Source: Byssothecium circinans (lineage: Eukaryota > Ascomycota > Dothideomycetes > Pleosporales > Massarinaceae). From it: 64,000 nucleotides of DNA. A program made the position numbers and the translations under genes. The number at the start of each line of letters is the position of its first letter. The stretch's first letter is position 1. This document shows, piece by piece, positions 44,221 through 55,885 of this stretch. The stretch lies in assembly GCA_010015675.1 (NCBI GenBank), contig ML976980.1:1386864-1450863 (forward strand), read 5' to 3'. Below the pieces are notes generated by a model. The model was not told the DNA's origin. It searched no databases and was given only the letters and a program-made list of their open reading frames with translations.

Positions 44221-45255
44221 TCACATGAAGGGAAATATTGTCATGGTACTCTCCCTATCTCTCCTCCCCGTTCCTGTTTCGTTTCCGTTTCCGCTTCCTC
44301 CCTCCTCGACGACAAAGATGCCTAACTCATTCCCTGCTCCTCCACCGCCACTACTACTTGGTAGTCGATGCGCCTGCGCACTCCCACTACCGCCACCTCC
44401 TCCACCGCCACTCAAACTCGACATCTCAAACCCATCCCCGTCATTCAGAAAATTACTCCTCCGCTGCTCTGTCCCCACATACCCTCCCTGCGGCTTCCAC
44501 TGATAGCTCAGATCCTCCCAGTACCCCATAACCGTTCCCCGAAACGACGGTGCTTTCGCTTGCGGAGGGGGGCGCACAGTATCTGCGCGAGAGATTTCTA
44601 TCGCGGGGACGTTTCCTGTGTAGCTTGAAGGAGCAGCGTCAGGACCAGTGTTCGAGGAAGAAGTAGCGTTTGGTGCTTCGGGGTTCCGAGACGGAGAGGA
44701 AGGCGAGGGCGAAGCGTTTTCCTTTGCGAGTTCCTTGAGCCGCTGTGTCGCTTTCATAACTTCCTTCTCCTTCTGCTTCTTGCGGTACTTGCGGATGTAA
44801 TAAATCCCTGCGGATACAAAACCGACGCAGATAGCCATGGGACATGACACCAACAGGAAAATACTGAACCATAAAACGCGATCTCTAAAGCCGAACTTGA
44901 CGTTTTTTTCTTTCCACTCTTCTTCTTTCTTCCTGCCGCTCTTTTCTAGCACTGGCATGGTTGCCTGGCCTCGGATGGCCCATACTAATGTCCATCCACA
45001 GTGATAGAAAGCAAGTACTGCAAGCGCCAGACCAAGGAGGAAGATAAAGCCGCGGCTGAGAATGCGGATCCAGAAGCGCTTCTTGTAGCGCTCTTTCTGT
45101 TGGGCAGCGGAGAGCCGAGGCGGTGGGCCTTTGGCGATGCCGAAGAGGCAGTACCGTACGTAGCAGAAGAGGCAGTGTTGGGCGTGGCCATAGTGGCCTT
45201 CGAGGGGGTAGCGGAGGAGTGGGTTTAGGGGGGTTGGGACGGGCATTTTCGGCAT
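44221..45255 (-). CDS. Two-TM protein with Gly-rich tail, unknown
   Basis: 344 aa from ATG 45255. The frame is open up to 45558, but conserved-looking sequence begins at MPKMPVPTPLNPLLRYPLEG. A His/Cys-rich patch (HYGHAQHCLFCYVRYCLF) precedes the first membrane segment (IFLLGLALAVLAFYHCGWTL). A basic loop leads to the second (VLWFSIFLLVSCPMAICVGF), followed by a coiled basic stretch (YRKKQKEKEVMKATQRLKEL). The last ~130 residues are Ser/Pro/Gly-rich and probably disordered, including a run of eight Gly. Membrane location is clear; function is unknown. Confidence 0.65.
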   Translation of the reverse strand: MPKMPVPTPLNPLLRYPLEGHYGHAQHCLFCYVRYCLFGIAKGPPPRLSAAQQKERYKKRFWIRILSRGFIFLLGLALAVLAFYHCGWTLVWAIRGQATMPVLEKSGRKKEEEWKEKNVKFGFRDRVLWFSIFLLVSCPMAICVGFVSAGIYYIRKYRKKQKEKEVMKATQRLKELAKENASPSPSSPSRNPEAPNATSSSNTGPDAAPSSYTGNVPAIEISRADTVRPPPQAKAPSFRGTVMGYWEDLSYQWKPQGGYVGTEQRRSNFLNDGDGFEMSSLSGGGGGGGSGSAQAHRLPSSSGGGGAGNELGIFVVEEGGSGNGNETGTGRRDRESTMTIFPFM

Positions 45256-45580
45256 GGTGATGAGAGCGTGGCGTGCTGTCTTTAGTATGTGTAATGCCGG
45301 TGCTAGCTTTGATATAGACTCAAGAAGGGTATTGGGAACGGATGGGGGTGTGCAGAAGGGAGGTATGTCGTAGATTTTGAGTGACGAAAAGGCAAGTAGA
45401 AGGCGTGACGAAAGGGCCGTGACAAGGCGAGAATGAAGGACATACCGTGATGGTTGACGATTCTCAGAAAGTGACTCGGTAAATGGAAGCGGGAAGGAAG
45501 GGTAGGTTAAAGTGATCATAAGTGCATTGAACTCGGTGATTGTGTCGTAAAAGTTCATTCAAGCAACCAAGCAACAAGGA
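45256..45580. other. Promoter of the two-TM gene
   Basis: 325 bp. The upstream extension of the reading frame lies here but is probably 5' UTR. Confidence 0.5.
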
Positions 45581-46178
45581 CTAGAACAGTCTCCATTTGT
45601 CCGCTGCACCCCAATGTCTCATTCCAGTTGGTCGTCGCAATTCCGACTCTTTCCCTTCATAAGCGTAATCTTTCCTAGGATCGTGCCTTTTAAGTGCAGC
45701 AATGATGCGAGCAATCATGTTGTCGTCTAGGTTCGCAGCATGGGGTAGCATTTCTGGCGCGGCGAGGGATCCAGGTGCAATGTCTCCAGAGTGGTCATCG
45801 TCGTCATCCGCTTCATCGTCGCAGTGTTGGAATATTGAGGACAACCGCTCTGATAGACTGATGGTTTGGGGTTGAGGATCCACAGAAGCTTCAGTTTCCG
45901 GGAGTGCAAGTTTGGCGGCGATTTCGTGCTGATGTGGCATTAGTGAATGCACATGTGAATAGTGTTTATCAAACAACTGGCAAAAATGGTTGACAGAGCT
46001 TTTGCTCGCACAACTACTGCCAACCAATTGACTTATATTGAGAAGGACTTACCTCCTTCAAGCCTTGCAACCTGTATTGCTCAGCGCGGCGCTGTAGTGC
46101 TGGAGCGGCTGGTGTGATTGGGGTAGCGCATGCGAAAGCGATGCATGCCACGAAGGCAATGAGTGTGAATGCGCGCAT
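45581..46178 (-). CDS. Small secreted precursor with dibasic sites
   Basis: Exons 46178-46050 and 45928-45581; 158 aa. A signal peptide (MRAFTLIAFVACIAFACATP) is followed at once by LQRR, a likely Kex2 site ending a short propeptide. The middle is acidic (HCDDEADDDDDHSGD). Near the C-terminus the sites LKR and ELRR delimit HDPRKDYAYEGKESE and the last 16 residues, PTGMRHWGAADKWRLF. The layout (signal, acidic pro-region, dibasic sites, short aromatic-rich end) is that of fungal Kex2-processed peptide precursors. It is not a recognised pheromone. The donor is GTAAGT and frame closure supports the model. Confidence 0.7.
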
Positions 46179-47302
46179 GGTGAATGTGAGAAGCGAATCG
46201 CGTCGACGGTAACCCCCAGAGAACCGACAGTGTTCCTCCAAAAAGTCAAAAGTATGAAGCAAAAAGAACAATATGACGCGAGTGCAACGAGGCACCTTAT
46301 CTGTCCGGGGATATATATGAAGATGAGGGGTGACTATCTGCCGCCTCGTCTCTACTATACTCCCTGCTCCCTTGAAAGGTACCGAAGAGGCAAGACAATG
46401 TGTGAGAAAGGGCAGGATCGGCAGTAAGGAAAAACCGCTGGGCCCAACTCACACGGGCGCGCGCACGCCTTTTCCTATGTCGAGAGCGCTGCAGGATTCC
46501 TGAGCCGGCGCATGAGTTTGACAGTCTAGGAATGCTTGCTTGGTGGTCGTGCGTGCGACGCGTGAGTGTGGTTGGGAGGGATGACGGCACGCAAGGGCTG
46601 TACGGCTTCGGTCGAGAAGGCTCCACTCATCCATATTCAACGGCTTTTCAAGTCCACCATTCGCTGGGCGCCATGCAGTGGGTAAAAAGGGTTATTTTGT
46701 CCGCTACCATGGTGTCACTTATGCGTGCCCAGAACAGCAGGTTGGCGCTGGTATTCGAAACCCGAGAGGCTGATGTTTCCCATGGTTATTGGCCGATCGA
46801 CAGGGAAACACGCCAGATGTCGACATGGTGCATGGGGATCCGAAACATGACGGGCGGAATAGATTGTTCGCTATGGAAGGTGGATGTCGTTGGCTCGTTG
46901 CAAATTGATGAACTCTCACGGCCTTTAGGCGGAGCGGGGCGCGTCTACAGTATCCCTGCAATGCGTGACTAAGCAAAGCCTTGGCAATAGATGCCGTGGG
47001 GTCGTTTGACTTCCGGCCTCCACCCTCACTTTGTCGTCATCGCTTCTGTACCCTTTTTAGTTTTGTATCCGTATTCGCCGCCATCTCACCGCGCCCTTGT
47101 TGCATTATTGGATCCGAATTAGTTCTTATCGTGTGCCACTAGACAATGCTTTACCGGTCATTCTGCCATCACCCACGAATGCGGAGACCTCGACATTACT
47201 ATCTGGAAGCAACACCCTAGCCTTTCTTTTTAATCAGAGTCTCTATACAGCCTCCCTTGCGTGCTTACTATTGGCCCACCACGTTACACTTATTAAAACA
47301 CC
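46179..47302. other. Intergenic, divergent promoters
   Basis: About 1.1 kb with no supported gene. The frame 46532-46972 (146 aa) has no family resemblance. Confidence 0.5.
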
Positions 47303-49390
47303 ATGGACGACATCCCTTCCTCGCAGATCTTGGCAGCGGAGTCCTCGCCTGAACCAGACCCCATGGTGCCAGGCCTCGATTTCAGCAGTATACCGCCCAT
47401 CTCCGTCATCAGCACCCATTTCAAGGACGACGAGGAAGACAAAGTCAGGGCAACCTTGCGTCGACACAATGCGACAATCGCAGCTGATGTGTCTAAAACG
47501 AAGGTTTTTATTGGGAGGGTGGGGACGAAGAAGAGGGCGGATTTTGAATTGCGGTCAAGAAAGTTCAAGGTCAGAGAAGTGACAGAGCCGAAGCGGGCGC
47601 CTCCACAGCAGACTGAAGGTCCGCCGAGGAAGAGACTGAAGTTGTCGGCTTCATCAGCTAAGCCGATCGTTCTTCGCGATGATGGGTCTACTACCGAAGA
47701 AGAGGGATCGAATGGCTCCGAAACTGAGGATGAGGGTGCAATCAAGGGAGCTACACCTGCAACATCACCTATAGAGCCAGAAGAGGCCACGCCTCCTACT
47801 TTTGATGACTCATCTGAAGACGACCTTGTCTGGGTAGTCAGGGTCGATTGGTTGGACGCATGCCTTGCAGCAGGCCACTTGGTCGCAGTTTCAGAGCACA
47901 TTGTATTCACGGGCAAGGTACTCGAGCGACCACCACCGCCTCTAAAGTACAAATCGATCAAATCAGTCTTTGCATCGTCTTCGAAAACAACACCACAAAG
48001 TGCCTCAACTGCACGGCCACAAGAAAAGCAGACCATTGTCGATCGAGCAAAGGCAGACGCCCCAAAGAGTGAATCAAACAAGGCTTTCTATCAGCCCCAC
48101 CGAAAAGGGAGAGTGTTTCCGTCCAGCTCTCGCAAACCAGCCTTTGCCTCTCAAACAGCCCACCTCCTCCAGCAAACCACTAGCGATTACGAAGGCGAAG
48201 ACAGCGACGTCCCTCCACCTCCTGATTGGGTTAAGAAAGGTCTTATATATTCTTGCCAACGCTTCACGCCCGCCGAGTCACCCAACTCAGACTTCATTGC
48301 CCAGCTCAAGAAAATACGCACCGCCCGCATCCTCTCCGAAGACGAGATCGGCGTGCGTGCCTACTCCACAATCATCGCCTCCATCAGTGCCTACCCTCAC
48401 AAGCTCATCCATCCGCGCGAACTTGCCCAGCTCCCCGGCTGCGACGAGAAAACCGCCCTCCTATTTGCAGAATGGAAGAACACAGGCACCAACCAGGAAG
48501 TCGAAAACTACGAAAACGATGAGGAGATGAAGGTTCTGAGGACCTTCTACGACATCTGGGGTGTAGGCGCCAAAACAGCAAGAACGTTTCTCAAGAAGAG
48601 GGGGTGGACGGAACTCGATGACATTATCGAATTTGGCTGGGATACAATCGACCGCGTCCAGCAAATCGGCATAAAATACTACGAAGAATTCCTTGAGGGG
48701 ATACCCAGGACCGAAGTCGAAAGCATCGCGGACGTTGTACGTCAACACGCTGTCCGTCTTCGCGATGACCGCATCACCGTCACCATCGTCGGCGGCTACC
48801 GACGCGGAAAATCCGCCTCGGGCGACGTCGATCTCATCGTCTCCCACCCAGACCTCAGCGCAACTTCGAACCTCGTCAAAGACCTCGTCACCTCCCTCGA
48901 AGACGAGGAATGGATCACGCACACACTGACCCTCAGCCTGCACAACACGCACAGAAACCAAACCACGCTTCCCTTCCGCAGTACAAGAGTTGCAGGTGGC
49001 GTGGGCTTCGATACACTGGACAAAGCCCTCGTCGTATGGCAGGATCCCGTCTGGCCGACTCGAGATGCTGATCGGGAGAAGGATCCCAAGGCCAGGAACC
49101 CTAATGTGCATCGTAGAGTCGATATTATAATTAGTCCGTGGAGGACGGTCGGGTGTGCGGTTATGGGGTGGAGTGGCGGCACGACGTTTCAGAGGGATTT
49201 GAGACGGTATGCGAGGAAGGTTAAGGGGTGGAAGTTTGATAGTAGCGGGATTCGGAGTCGGGTTACGGGGGAGGTTGTGCAGGTTGAGGGACCGGACGGG
49301 GTTAAGGGGACACCCGAGGATGCGGAGAGGGCGGTGTTTGAGGGGTTGGGGCTGGAATACGTTCCGCCTGAATATCGGTGCACGAATTAA
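47303..49390 (+). CDS. Family X DNA polymerase (Pol4/lambda-like)
   Basis: Single exon, 695 aa. An N-terminal BRCT-like region (TKVFIGRVGTKKRADFELRS; VWVVRVDWLDACLAAGHLV) is split by an acidic insert. A Pro/Ser linker follows, then the 8-kDa lyase/HhH part (YSTIIASISAYPHKLIHP; LAQLPGCDEKTALLFAEW) and the second HhH (YDIWGVGAKTARTFLKKRGW). The palm carries GGYRRGKSASGDVDLIV with the paired Asp, and the third Asp in RRVDIIISP. The thumb contains GWSGGTTFQRDLRRYA. All catalytic residues are present. It fills gaps in base excision repair and non-homologous end joining in the nucleus. Convergent with atg3, 215 bp apart. Confidence 0.95.
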   Translation: MDDIPSSQILAAESSPEPDPMVPGLDFSSIPPISVISTHFKDDEEDKVRATLRRHNATIAADVSKTKVFIGRVGTKKRADFELRSRKFKVREVTEPKRAPPQQTEGPPRKRLKLSASSAKPIVLRDDGSTTEEEGSNGSETEDEGAIKGATPATSPIEPEEATPPTFDDSSEDDLVWVVRVDWLDACLAAGHLVAVSEHIVFTGKVLERPPPPLKYKSIKSVFASSSKTTPQSASTARPQEKQTIVDRAKADAPKSESNKAFYQPHRKGRVFPSSSRKPAFASQTAHLLQQTTSDYEGEDSDVPPPPDWVKKGLIYSCQRFTPAESPNSDFIAQLKKIRTARILSEDEIGVRAYSTIIASISAYPHKLIHPRELAQLPGCDEKTALLFAEWKNTGTNQEVENYENDEEMKVLRTFYDIWGVGAKTARTFLKKRGWTELDDIIEFGWDTIDRVQQIGIKYYEEFLEGIPRTEVESIADVVRQHAVRLRDDRITVTIVGGYRRGKSASGDVDLIVSHPDLSATSNLVKDLVTSLEDEEWITHTLTLSLHNTHRNQTTLPFRSTRVAGGVGFDTLDKALVVWQDPVWPTRDADREKDPKARNPNVHRRVDIIISPWRTVGCAVMGWSGGTTFQRDLRRYARKVKGWKFDSSGIRSRVTGEVVQVEGPDGVKGTPEDAERAVFEGLGLEYVPPEYRCTN

Positions 49391-49605
49391 CGATGGACTG
49401 AGACGGATGCGGATATGTGGTTTGGATGAAGTAATGTCCAAGTAATACATTTGGCTATTCAAAGCAGATATTCAAGTTCCCATAACCACTTGACCACTTC
49501 AACGCCCGCCGTTACCGTACCTATTCCAATATTCGGATTGAACGCCTGACCCATCACATCATGCCACCTGACCGTATATCTAAGAGAGTGAAACTAAAGT
49601 CGGAA

Positions 49606-50767
49606 CTATACACCCATCGTGAAGTCGTGCTCTATACCAGGTGTGACGCTGTTCATCGTTAGCATGCAAATACTATCATAGGGGAAACCACGACATACCT
49701 AGCCATGAACTTGAGGAAAACGACAAGGTACTGATCGACCCTTATCGCAACCTCGTCAGCACTAGCCTCATCCAACACCTCCCAATCATCCTTCGCCTCC
49801 TCACCCCCTTCCCCTCCCCTCTTTGCCTGCTCCGTCAACTTGAGCAACTTCGTATCATCGATCAGGCCCTCCATTCCACTATCCACCTTGCCTATATCCT
49901 TGCCCGCCTTCAGCTTGGCTAACCGTAGCTTGAGCGCGGCGTCTGCGCGATCGAGCAGGACTTTCATAACGGAAGCGTGCTTGCAGGGATGTACGGAGGC
50001 AGTCTTGACGGCATGTTCGAAGAAGGGGAAGTCTTCGATTGTAACGGTTTTGTCTTTATAATCGCCGACGATGTCTTCCATCATTTCTTGGGGCTTTAGG
50101 GGCACGGAGGTGGAGCCGTAGCCGGAGAGGTAGAGGCGCGGGGTGCGGTAGTGGGCGGAGTAGCAGATGTAGAGGGTATAGGTTCGCATGGGTCTGTTAT
50201 TTATTAGTTGTTTGTTAGAGTGGATATGCAAAGGAAAGGTGCTTACGCTGACGTGTTGTCGCCTTGAGGCTCTCTTATGATGGCCTCCTCATCATCGTCA
50301 TCGTCCTCCATGTCTGGTATCTCATCCTCATCCTCAGCCGCTCCAAGGTTGCCGCTCTCATCCACAGTCCTCACATCCTTGACTTTCGCCTCTTGACTCG
50401 CCGCCATCCCGCCTGTCCTTAACCAGCCATCGTCGTCGGTATTACCCTCCCCAGCTGCGAAGCCATCCCGTACCAGCGTCTCGTCCTGGCCGGCCTCGCC
50501 CGCGAAGTTATCGTCAAGGCGACGGTTGCACGGCACGCCTCTCGTCACAAGGAACTGTTTCCCCTCGGGCAAGTACGATACGCGTTTCGAGGGCGATGAA
50601 GCGTCAGCCCACTGCCAGGACGGGAACTTGAAGACGAGAAAGTCGCCGGCGAGAACGAACTCTTCTGGCGTTATCTGACCGGTTTCGCGGAAGGTTGAGG
50701 TGTGGCTGATGGCTGCGGTTCGCTCGCGGAAGGTATCTATATATGACCGGACGAAGTTGTAAGCCAT
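49606..50767 (-). CDS. atg3: Autophagy E2-like enzyme Atg3
   Basis: Exons 50767-50247, 50193-49699 and 49648-49606; 352 aa. N-terminus [36 protein letters not shown] is the conserved substrate-handling start. An acidic flexible insert follows. The catalytic HPC motif is [16 protein letters not shown] with Cys at about 244. WEVL is a likely Atg8-interacting motif. The end [12 protein letters not shown] matches the family. Atg3 takes Atg8 from Atg7 and transfers it to phosphatidylethanolamine. The last exon has only 43 nt, but acceptor and frame are clear. Confidence 0.96.
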
Positions 50768-53700
50768 GTTGTATTCCAGCTTTCGTGGTTTTGCTGGGTG
50801 TGAGTGTCAGCGGTATGGAGGTAGCTTGTGGTGGCTGTTGCAGATTGCTTGCTTGGAGCCTACGATGCACGGCCAAGGTATGCCAGGCACATGGAGGGGA
50901 GGCGGGGCAGGTGCACTAGCTACTCGGCCCGTTTGTTTTTCCGTTGGCTTTGTCAGCCACGAGCCACACACGTCACGTCATTCTGTCTCTTCACGCGGTA
51001 TACACCGCCCACATCTTGTCAAACCAGCTCCTCCGGTCACGCTTGGGAACACTGAGACTGATGTCGCATTATCGACAAGAGCTGACGGCGGGTCACGCGG
51101 CAACATTTTTCCAAGGTTCGCAAGGCAAACAATCCCAAACGGATCCGACTGCATGACCCCCAGAACAGCGACAGGCCTCCAGAGGGCACCTCAGGACTGC
51201 CATCGTGGCTGTCGGGACCTTGCGATTGAAATTTCGAGGCCGAGGCCGACCTGGACCATCGGCCAGTGCCAGCTAGGTAACTCCGGCTATGTCTGTGGAG
51301 GGAATATTGGTCGACCAAATGGACACCCGCGAGCTATTCATTATCGTTGCTACGTCCCGTCTGCATTCGGAGTGAATGCCGCAGACAGGTACCCTATATG
51401 GAACCAGCGATACGGTTGTGCGTCGGAATTCACTACGACTTTAAGGGACAGTGCTTGCGTCGCACCACGACAGTCGTACCAATGAGCCTGGCAGGAGCAC
51501 CGAGAGCACCATGACGCATAGCTCCACGGGTGCCTGGCTGATCACCCCGAACTATCAGCAAGATTAACAGAAGTCTCTGACGCTCTACCACAACGTTCGT
51601 CAGCTGAGGATGAGGAAATATCATACAAGCCCTCTTTTGGGCCATTTTCGCGGTGTGTTACTAGGGCGTAAGAAGAGACACTGTGTGGGTGGGAGTACCG
51701 ACAGGGACACCCGAAAACTTAATCATCAGACCAGTGAGCTACGGTCATGTGCCAGAAGGCTGGCTACAGCTCTTCGAGCTTTGGGTCCAAAATAATGTTG
51801 CCAATTTTTGCCCTTGGTCGAAGAACAATTTACTCTACACTTGAACTCATATAAAGAGCTGGATGGGCGGTCAAAATGAAAGCTCTTGGTACACGCTAAC
51901 GAGCACACGATGCTCCGAAGCTTTGCGCTTTGTCGCTATCACTCGAACACCTTTTCGTATCTACGTATCGCTCACGCCTATCCGCACGTTCATGTTGTCC
52001 CTCTTGCCGGAGCACCTAAACAGCATACGGACCATGCGGCCGAAAGCTGTGGTCCATGGAGCTAGCATTTATCATTGAGTCAAAGACCACCCGCTACTTC
52101 GGGTGTTACGAAAAGATACCAATGTGCGCACCGAATCCGAGCATCCTCAGCCGTATATCTCGTCACCTTCGTTTAGGTTGAGTTGCGACGAAAACGCAAC
52201 GTGGTTTTCCTGGACCGGTGTATGATAGGACATTATGCGAAGACGCCAGAGCTCTCCTGGAGTCGTCGCCAATTTCTGTATACGCAGTGGAACCGTCTCG
52301 CGGCGCCACACCTGGAGAGAGTGGATTACAAGCCGCCAGCTAGGAAGAGAGCAAGGAATCGATATGCCGTAGTATATCGACGAGCGATTGACAAGTTTCG
52401 TTGGTCATGAACCGGCGACACTCCCGAGTCCACCAGCGCCCATTCTCCGTGCCGAACCCATAAGCCGAGCCCGAAGATGCTGTGCGAAGCATTCCCAAAT
52501 TGGTATGCTGAATGATGAATTTAGTCATGCGCCTCTATTCTTTTGCGTCGTGAGACACTACACAACGTTGCTTTTAGAATTCATTTTAGCCAATGCGGAC
52601 TGATCCAGGACTCGAAGATGAAGCTATCGCTCCGAAAACATTTTGGCCATGATGCAAGGTGCCTAGACGCTGCAATGGAATACTTGCGATGCTCGTGCAG
52701 GTGCCCAAACGCGCCCCTACGCGTTTCCATGCTCGAGCACGTATGGGGCAAGGTTGGGAAACACCTTTGACTCTACAGGTTCGGTACACAGAAGGTCTAT
52801 CCCATACAAAGAATTATGTGATGCTATTATATGCCCTTGCTCAGGTATCCGAGCCTTCTTACAAGCAGACCAATCTGATCCAACAGCAGGTACAATAAGG
52901 CACCGCAGCCTCTATCTTCCACTCCACACCTGTGTTCACTCTGTGAGCAAAGACCTCGAATCAGTGCTAAGAAATAGACGGACTGTCACGCTTGTTCCTA
53001 CCACATATATTTTCACTTGCATGTGGCCAAGGCGACAAGCTGCAAAGGAGTGCGAATATGTATAAGATCCGCTTCTCTGAAATATGTGAGCAGGACACAA
53101 AGTTCGGCTATAACGACGCCATAAGAAAAATTGGTAGTCATTCTCCACGTCTCGCGGGCGCTTCACAACAGCTTGCACGAGCGCCATTTTGCTGTCCCAG
53201 TGTCTAGCTAGGTTAGCACTTGCAATCTCACGTTCCGCAATGCGACTTGTCACGACAGTCCTCACGTTCTTGCTGGCTTATTCCCCCGACAAGGGTATTC
53301 TCGCCATTACATTCGACGTATCCCGTACACAGGTGCACTTAACAGCCAAGCTTCGAAACAAGCGCAGATCGAAGCTTCAGGAGCCTATTTTTCGGGAGTT
53401 GTCCGAAAGCAGATGAACTTGTTATCACACAGAAGGAAAAGACGACAGAGTTTGTCACGATGCTGACATCCTGGAAGTATTTGAAGCCGCCACTTCCTCA
53501 CATTCTGTCCAGGACTTCCTCAACCTATTTCAACCAGAACAGCAAAAAAAAAACTTTAAGACTACCATCTTAACCAACGATTGATCATCAACACATATTC
53601 CATCCACCAACATCTACCAATCCAACCCCTGACGAAAGCACCAAGATCGATCTTGCTACTCGCCGCCCAAAGCATCAAGATACCAGAGCAACACACCAAC

Positions 53701-53768
53701 GGCACTCCCTTCCCAAAGTCATTGACATATTACGTTGCCAACTACTTACCACTAAACACATCCTCTCA
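50768..53768. other. 3-kb gene-poor stretch
   Basis: Many short frames on both strands, none with family resemblance or plausible splicing. The longest (50766-51485, 239 aa) starts in the atg3 promoter and has uneven composition. No transposon ends were seen. Confidence 0.5.
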
Positions 53769-54052
53769 ATGGCTGGTGAAGACGGGCCGCAGCCTCGGTG
53801 TGGGGGCCAGAATCAGGGCCCACCCGGTGCTGGGACGCAGGTACAGCCTGGCGTGTGTCATACTTTCCGCGGACCTGGACTGACTCGTCTAATGCCAGCA
53901 TAGTCCTCCTCGTAACCTGTCAGTCTCAAACCCGTCTGCCTCTGCTGCTGCTGCATCCGAGCCGAACGAACGACCTGAGAAAGTTCCAGCAGTACATCGC
54001 TGGCTGGGAGAACAAAGAGGAGGGTCACTGGAATGCTGAGTCTCGCTCCTAG
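53769..54052 (+). CDS. Possible 66-aa two-exon gene
   Basis: Tentative. A long C/A-rich leader (53460-53768) ends in an ATG with good context. Exon 1 (53769-53840, Gly/Gln-rich) has donor GTACAG. An acceptor at 53923 gives phase 0 and an exon 53924-54052 ending RKFQQYIAGWENKEEGHWNA ESRS. Another acceptor would use a different open frame, so the second half is not certain. Confidence 0.3.
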
Positions 54053-55499
54053 GTATCCTACGAACCGCCAAGGCTGAGCACGTTTTGCTCGAGCACAACA
54101 TCTCCTTTTTATCCCTTTCCCGGGCATTGTGCTATGGTTTGTGGCTTGTCACTCGTTGTGTTGCTTAAGATTCCGGTGGTACCTACTTTTGCTTGATTTC
54201 TGCGTCGTATGTATGCTCGCGTTTCCTGTCTACTAAGTGGTGTGGTTACGTCTAGCAAGGGGGCTGAGCGATACTTACCATCCGTTTGGGGATTTTAGGT
54301 CGTGTTATTTTCCGTTTGATTTGCTGTTTATTCCGTGGTTTGGTTGTGGCTTTCACCGCTATCTGTCAGTTTGTACTCTTGCCTGAGACACACCCGCTGT
54401 GTCACGTCCCCTTTGGACAACATGGTCGAGAGCCTGAGCACTAGTCGGCAGAGTACGCCGGGCGATACCGGTGTTCGCCTTCCCCTGCCAGCCACTGCTG
54501 TCGTTTTCCTTCTTCATTGCGTGTTGTCCCGCTTTTGGCTTTTTGGCTTTTACCTGCTTGTACCTCTCCCTCGCTACTCAAACACGGATACTATAGTCAC
54601 TCGGATGGTTTTCTCCAACCAGACACACCATCCTCGTTTACGGTAGTCAATCAAGGTGACATTAGTGTAGCCCTACGAACCCTATGTCGTTTGTGATTCC
54701 ATGCCATAATATGTATCTAGAATATTAAATTCCAGTGTGGCGTTACGCCATAACTACAACTTTTCATGTCGTAATCGGTTTTTCCAACAGGCGGTGTTGC
54801 TCGGAGCTCAGGGCAAATGCGGGGAGTTTGATTCAGGGGTACGCTTCACCTGGTCTGGGAAATGGTACAGAGTTTAGCGTAGGCAGTTATTACCGGGAGT
54901 TTGAGTTTGGCCATGTGGAAGGCAAATGTTCTTAGTCTCAGATTGTACTTTTTTTGCCTTGTTTCAAATGGGAGGGCAGGATTGTGGTGGGGTCTGTGTA
55001 TGAAACATGTGCAACTAAGGGGAAACTGTTAGCGTAGGCAAAGGCCTGAACATGTGAAAGGCAAAGAGAGAGTCGTTCGCTTTCAAGGGGCTTTAGTTTC
55101 AAAGATTCAAGGGAGGTTCGACATGTGAAAGGTACGAGTTGATATTTCAGGTTCTGCTTGGGGCAGTTCTCGTGCTCTGGGGACAGAAGTAACGCTAAAC
55201 CAAAAACTGACCTGCATGGGGTATATTTGTGCTTTGGTGTCGTCAGCGGAAGTTGGGAGTGTGGGAGAGTAGGGTGTATTACCCAAATTACGCCTTGAAA
55301 ATCTCGGACTCATCTTCCAGTATCGCCTCTGCAGAAGTTCCTCAGACCACCCACTGGTATCATTCTTGACGTGACCGACGTGTTCTCATATTACTTTCAT
55401 AGTCCGATGTTTCCCAGCCTGATCGTGGTAAACAGACTCCATCCATCCTAGGTGATACGCACGCGCCCTCCAGCGCGCTTAGACCACCCACAACCCCAA
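54053..55499. other. Gene-free stretch with a degenerate repeat
   Basis: No gene seen. The motif CATGTGAAAGGCAAA and relatives occur at 54912-54926, 55050-55064 and 55122-55134, and TAGCGTAGGCA occurs at about 54878 and 55030. This looks like a worn tandem repeat. Confidence 0.45.
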
Positions 55500-55885
55500 C
55501 TAATGATTCCTAAAATTCTTCTTCTGATAAAACAGATCCGTCCTACTACTCCCCAGGTTGATAATCTTAGGGCAGCCATCCCTGTCCTTCTCCAAGCGCG
55601 TGCACTCGAAGCAGTAAAAAGCGTCCGAGATGCCCTCGCCGCCGCAGACGACGCATTTGTTCTGGTAGTTGCCGAAGGAGCATTCGTCGCAGATGCGGGC
55701 GAGGGTCGTGGGGCGCACGTAGGAATCGCAGACGGGGCATTTGCCGTCGCATTTGTCGCAGAGGCGGCCGATGGAGATGCCGGCTTGTTTACGGCACATT
55801 ACTAGATCGCTGGGGCGATGTTAGTGGGGATTTGGGAGGGGGTGGTTTTGTGGAGGGGAGGGACTTACGGATGATGGCGAGACAT
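55500..55885 (-). CDS. rds3: SF3b subunit PHF5A/Rds3/Ini1
   Basis: Exons 55885-55869 and 55809-55500; 108 aa, near the usual 105-110. The tiny first exon codes MSRHH and two bases of the next codon. The Cys-rich knot is intact: [47 protein letters not shown], then [20 protein letters not shown]. This protein sits in the U2 snRNP SF3b complex next to SF3B1 and helps hold the branch-point helix. Divergent from the pinin-like gene. Confidence 0.97.

Noticed and set aside
50766..51485. 239-aa frame upstream of atg3
   Set aside because: Starts within the atg3 promoter, has uneven Cys/Pro/Arg composition and no homologous motif.
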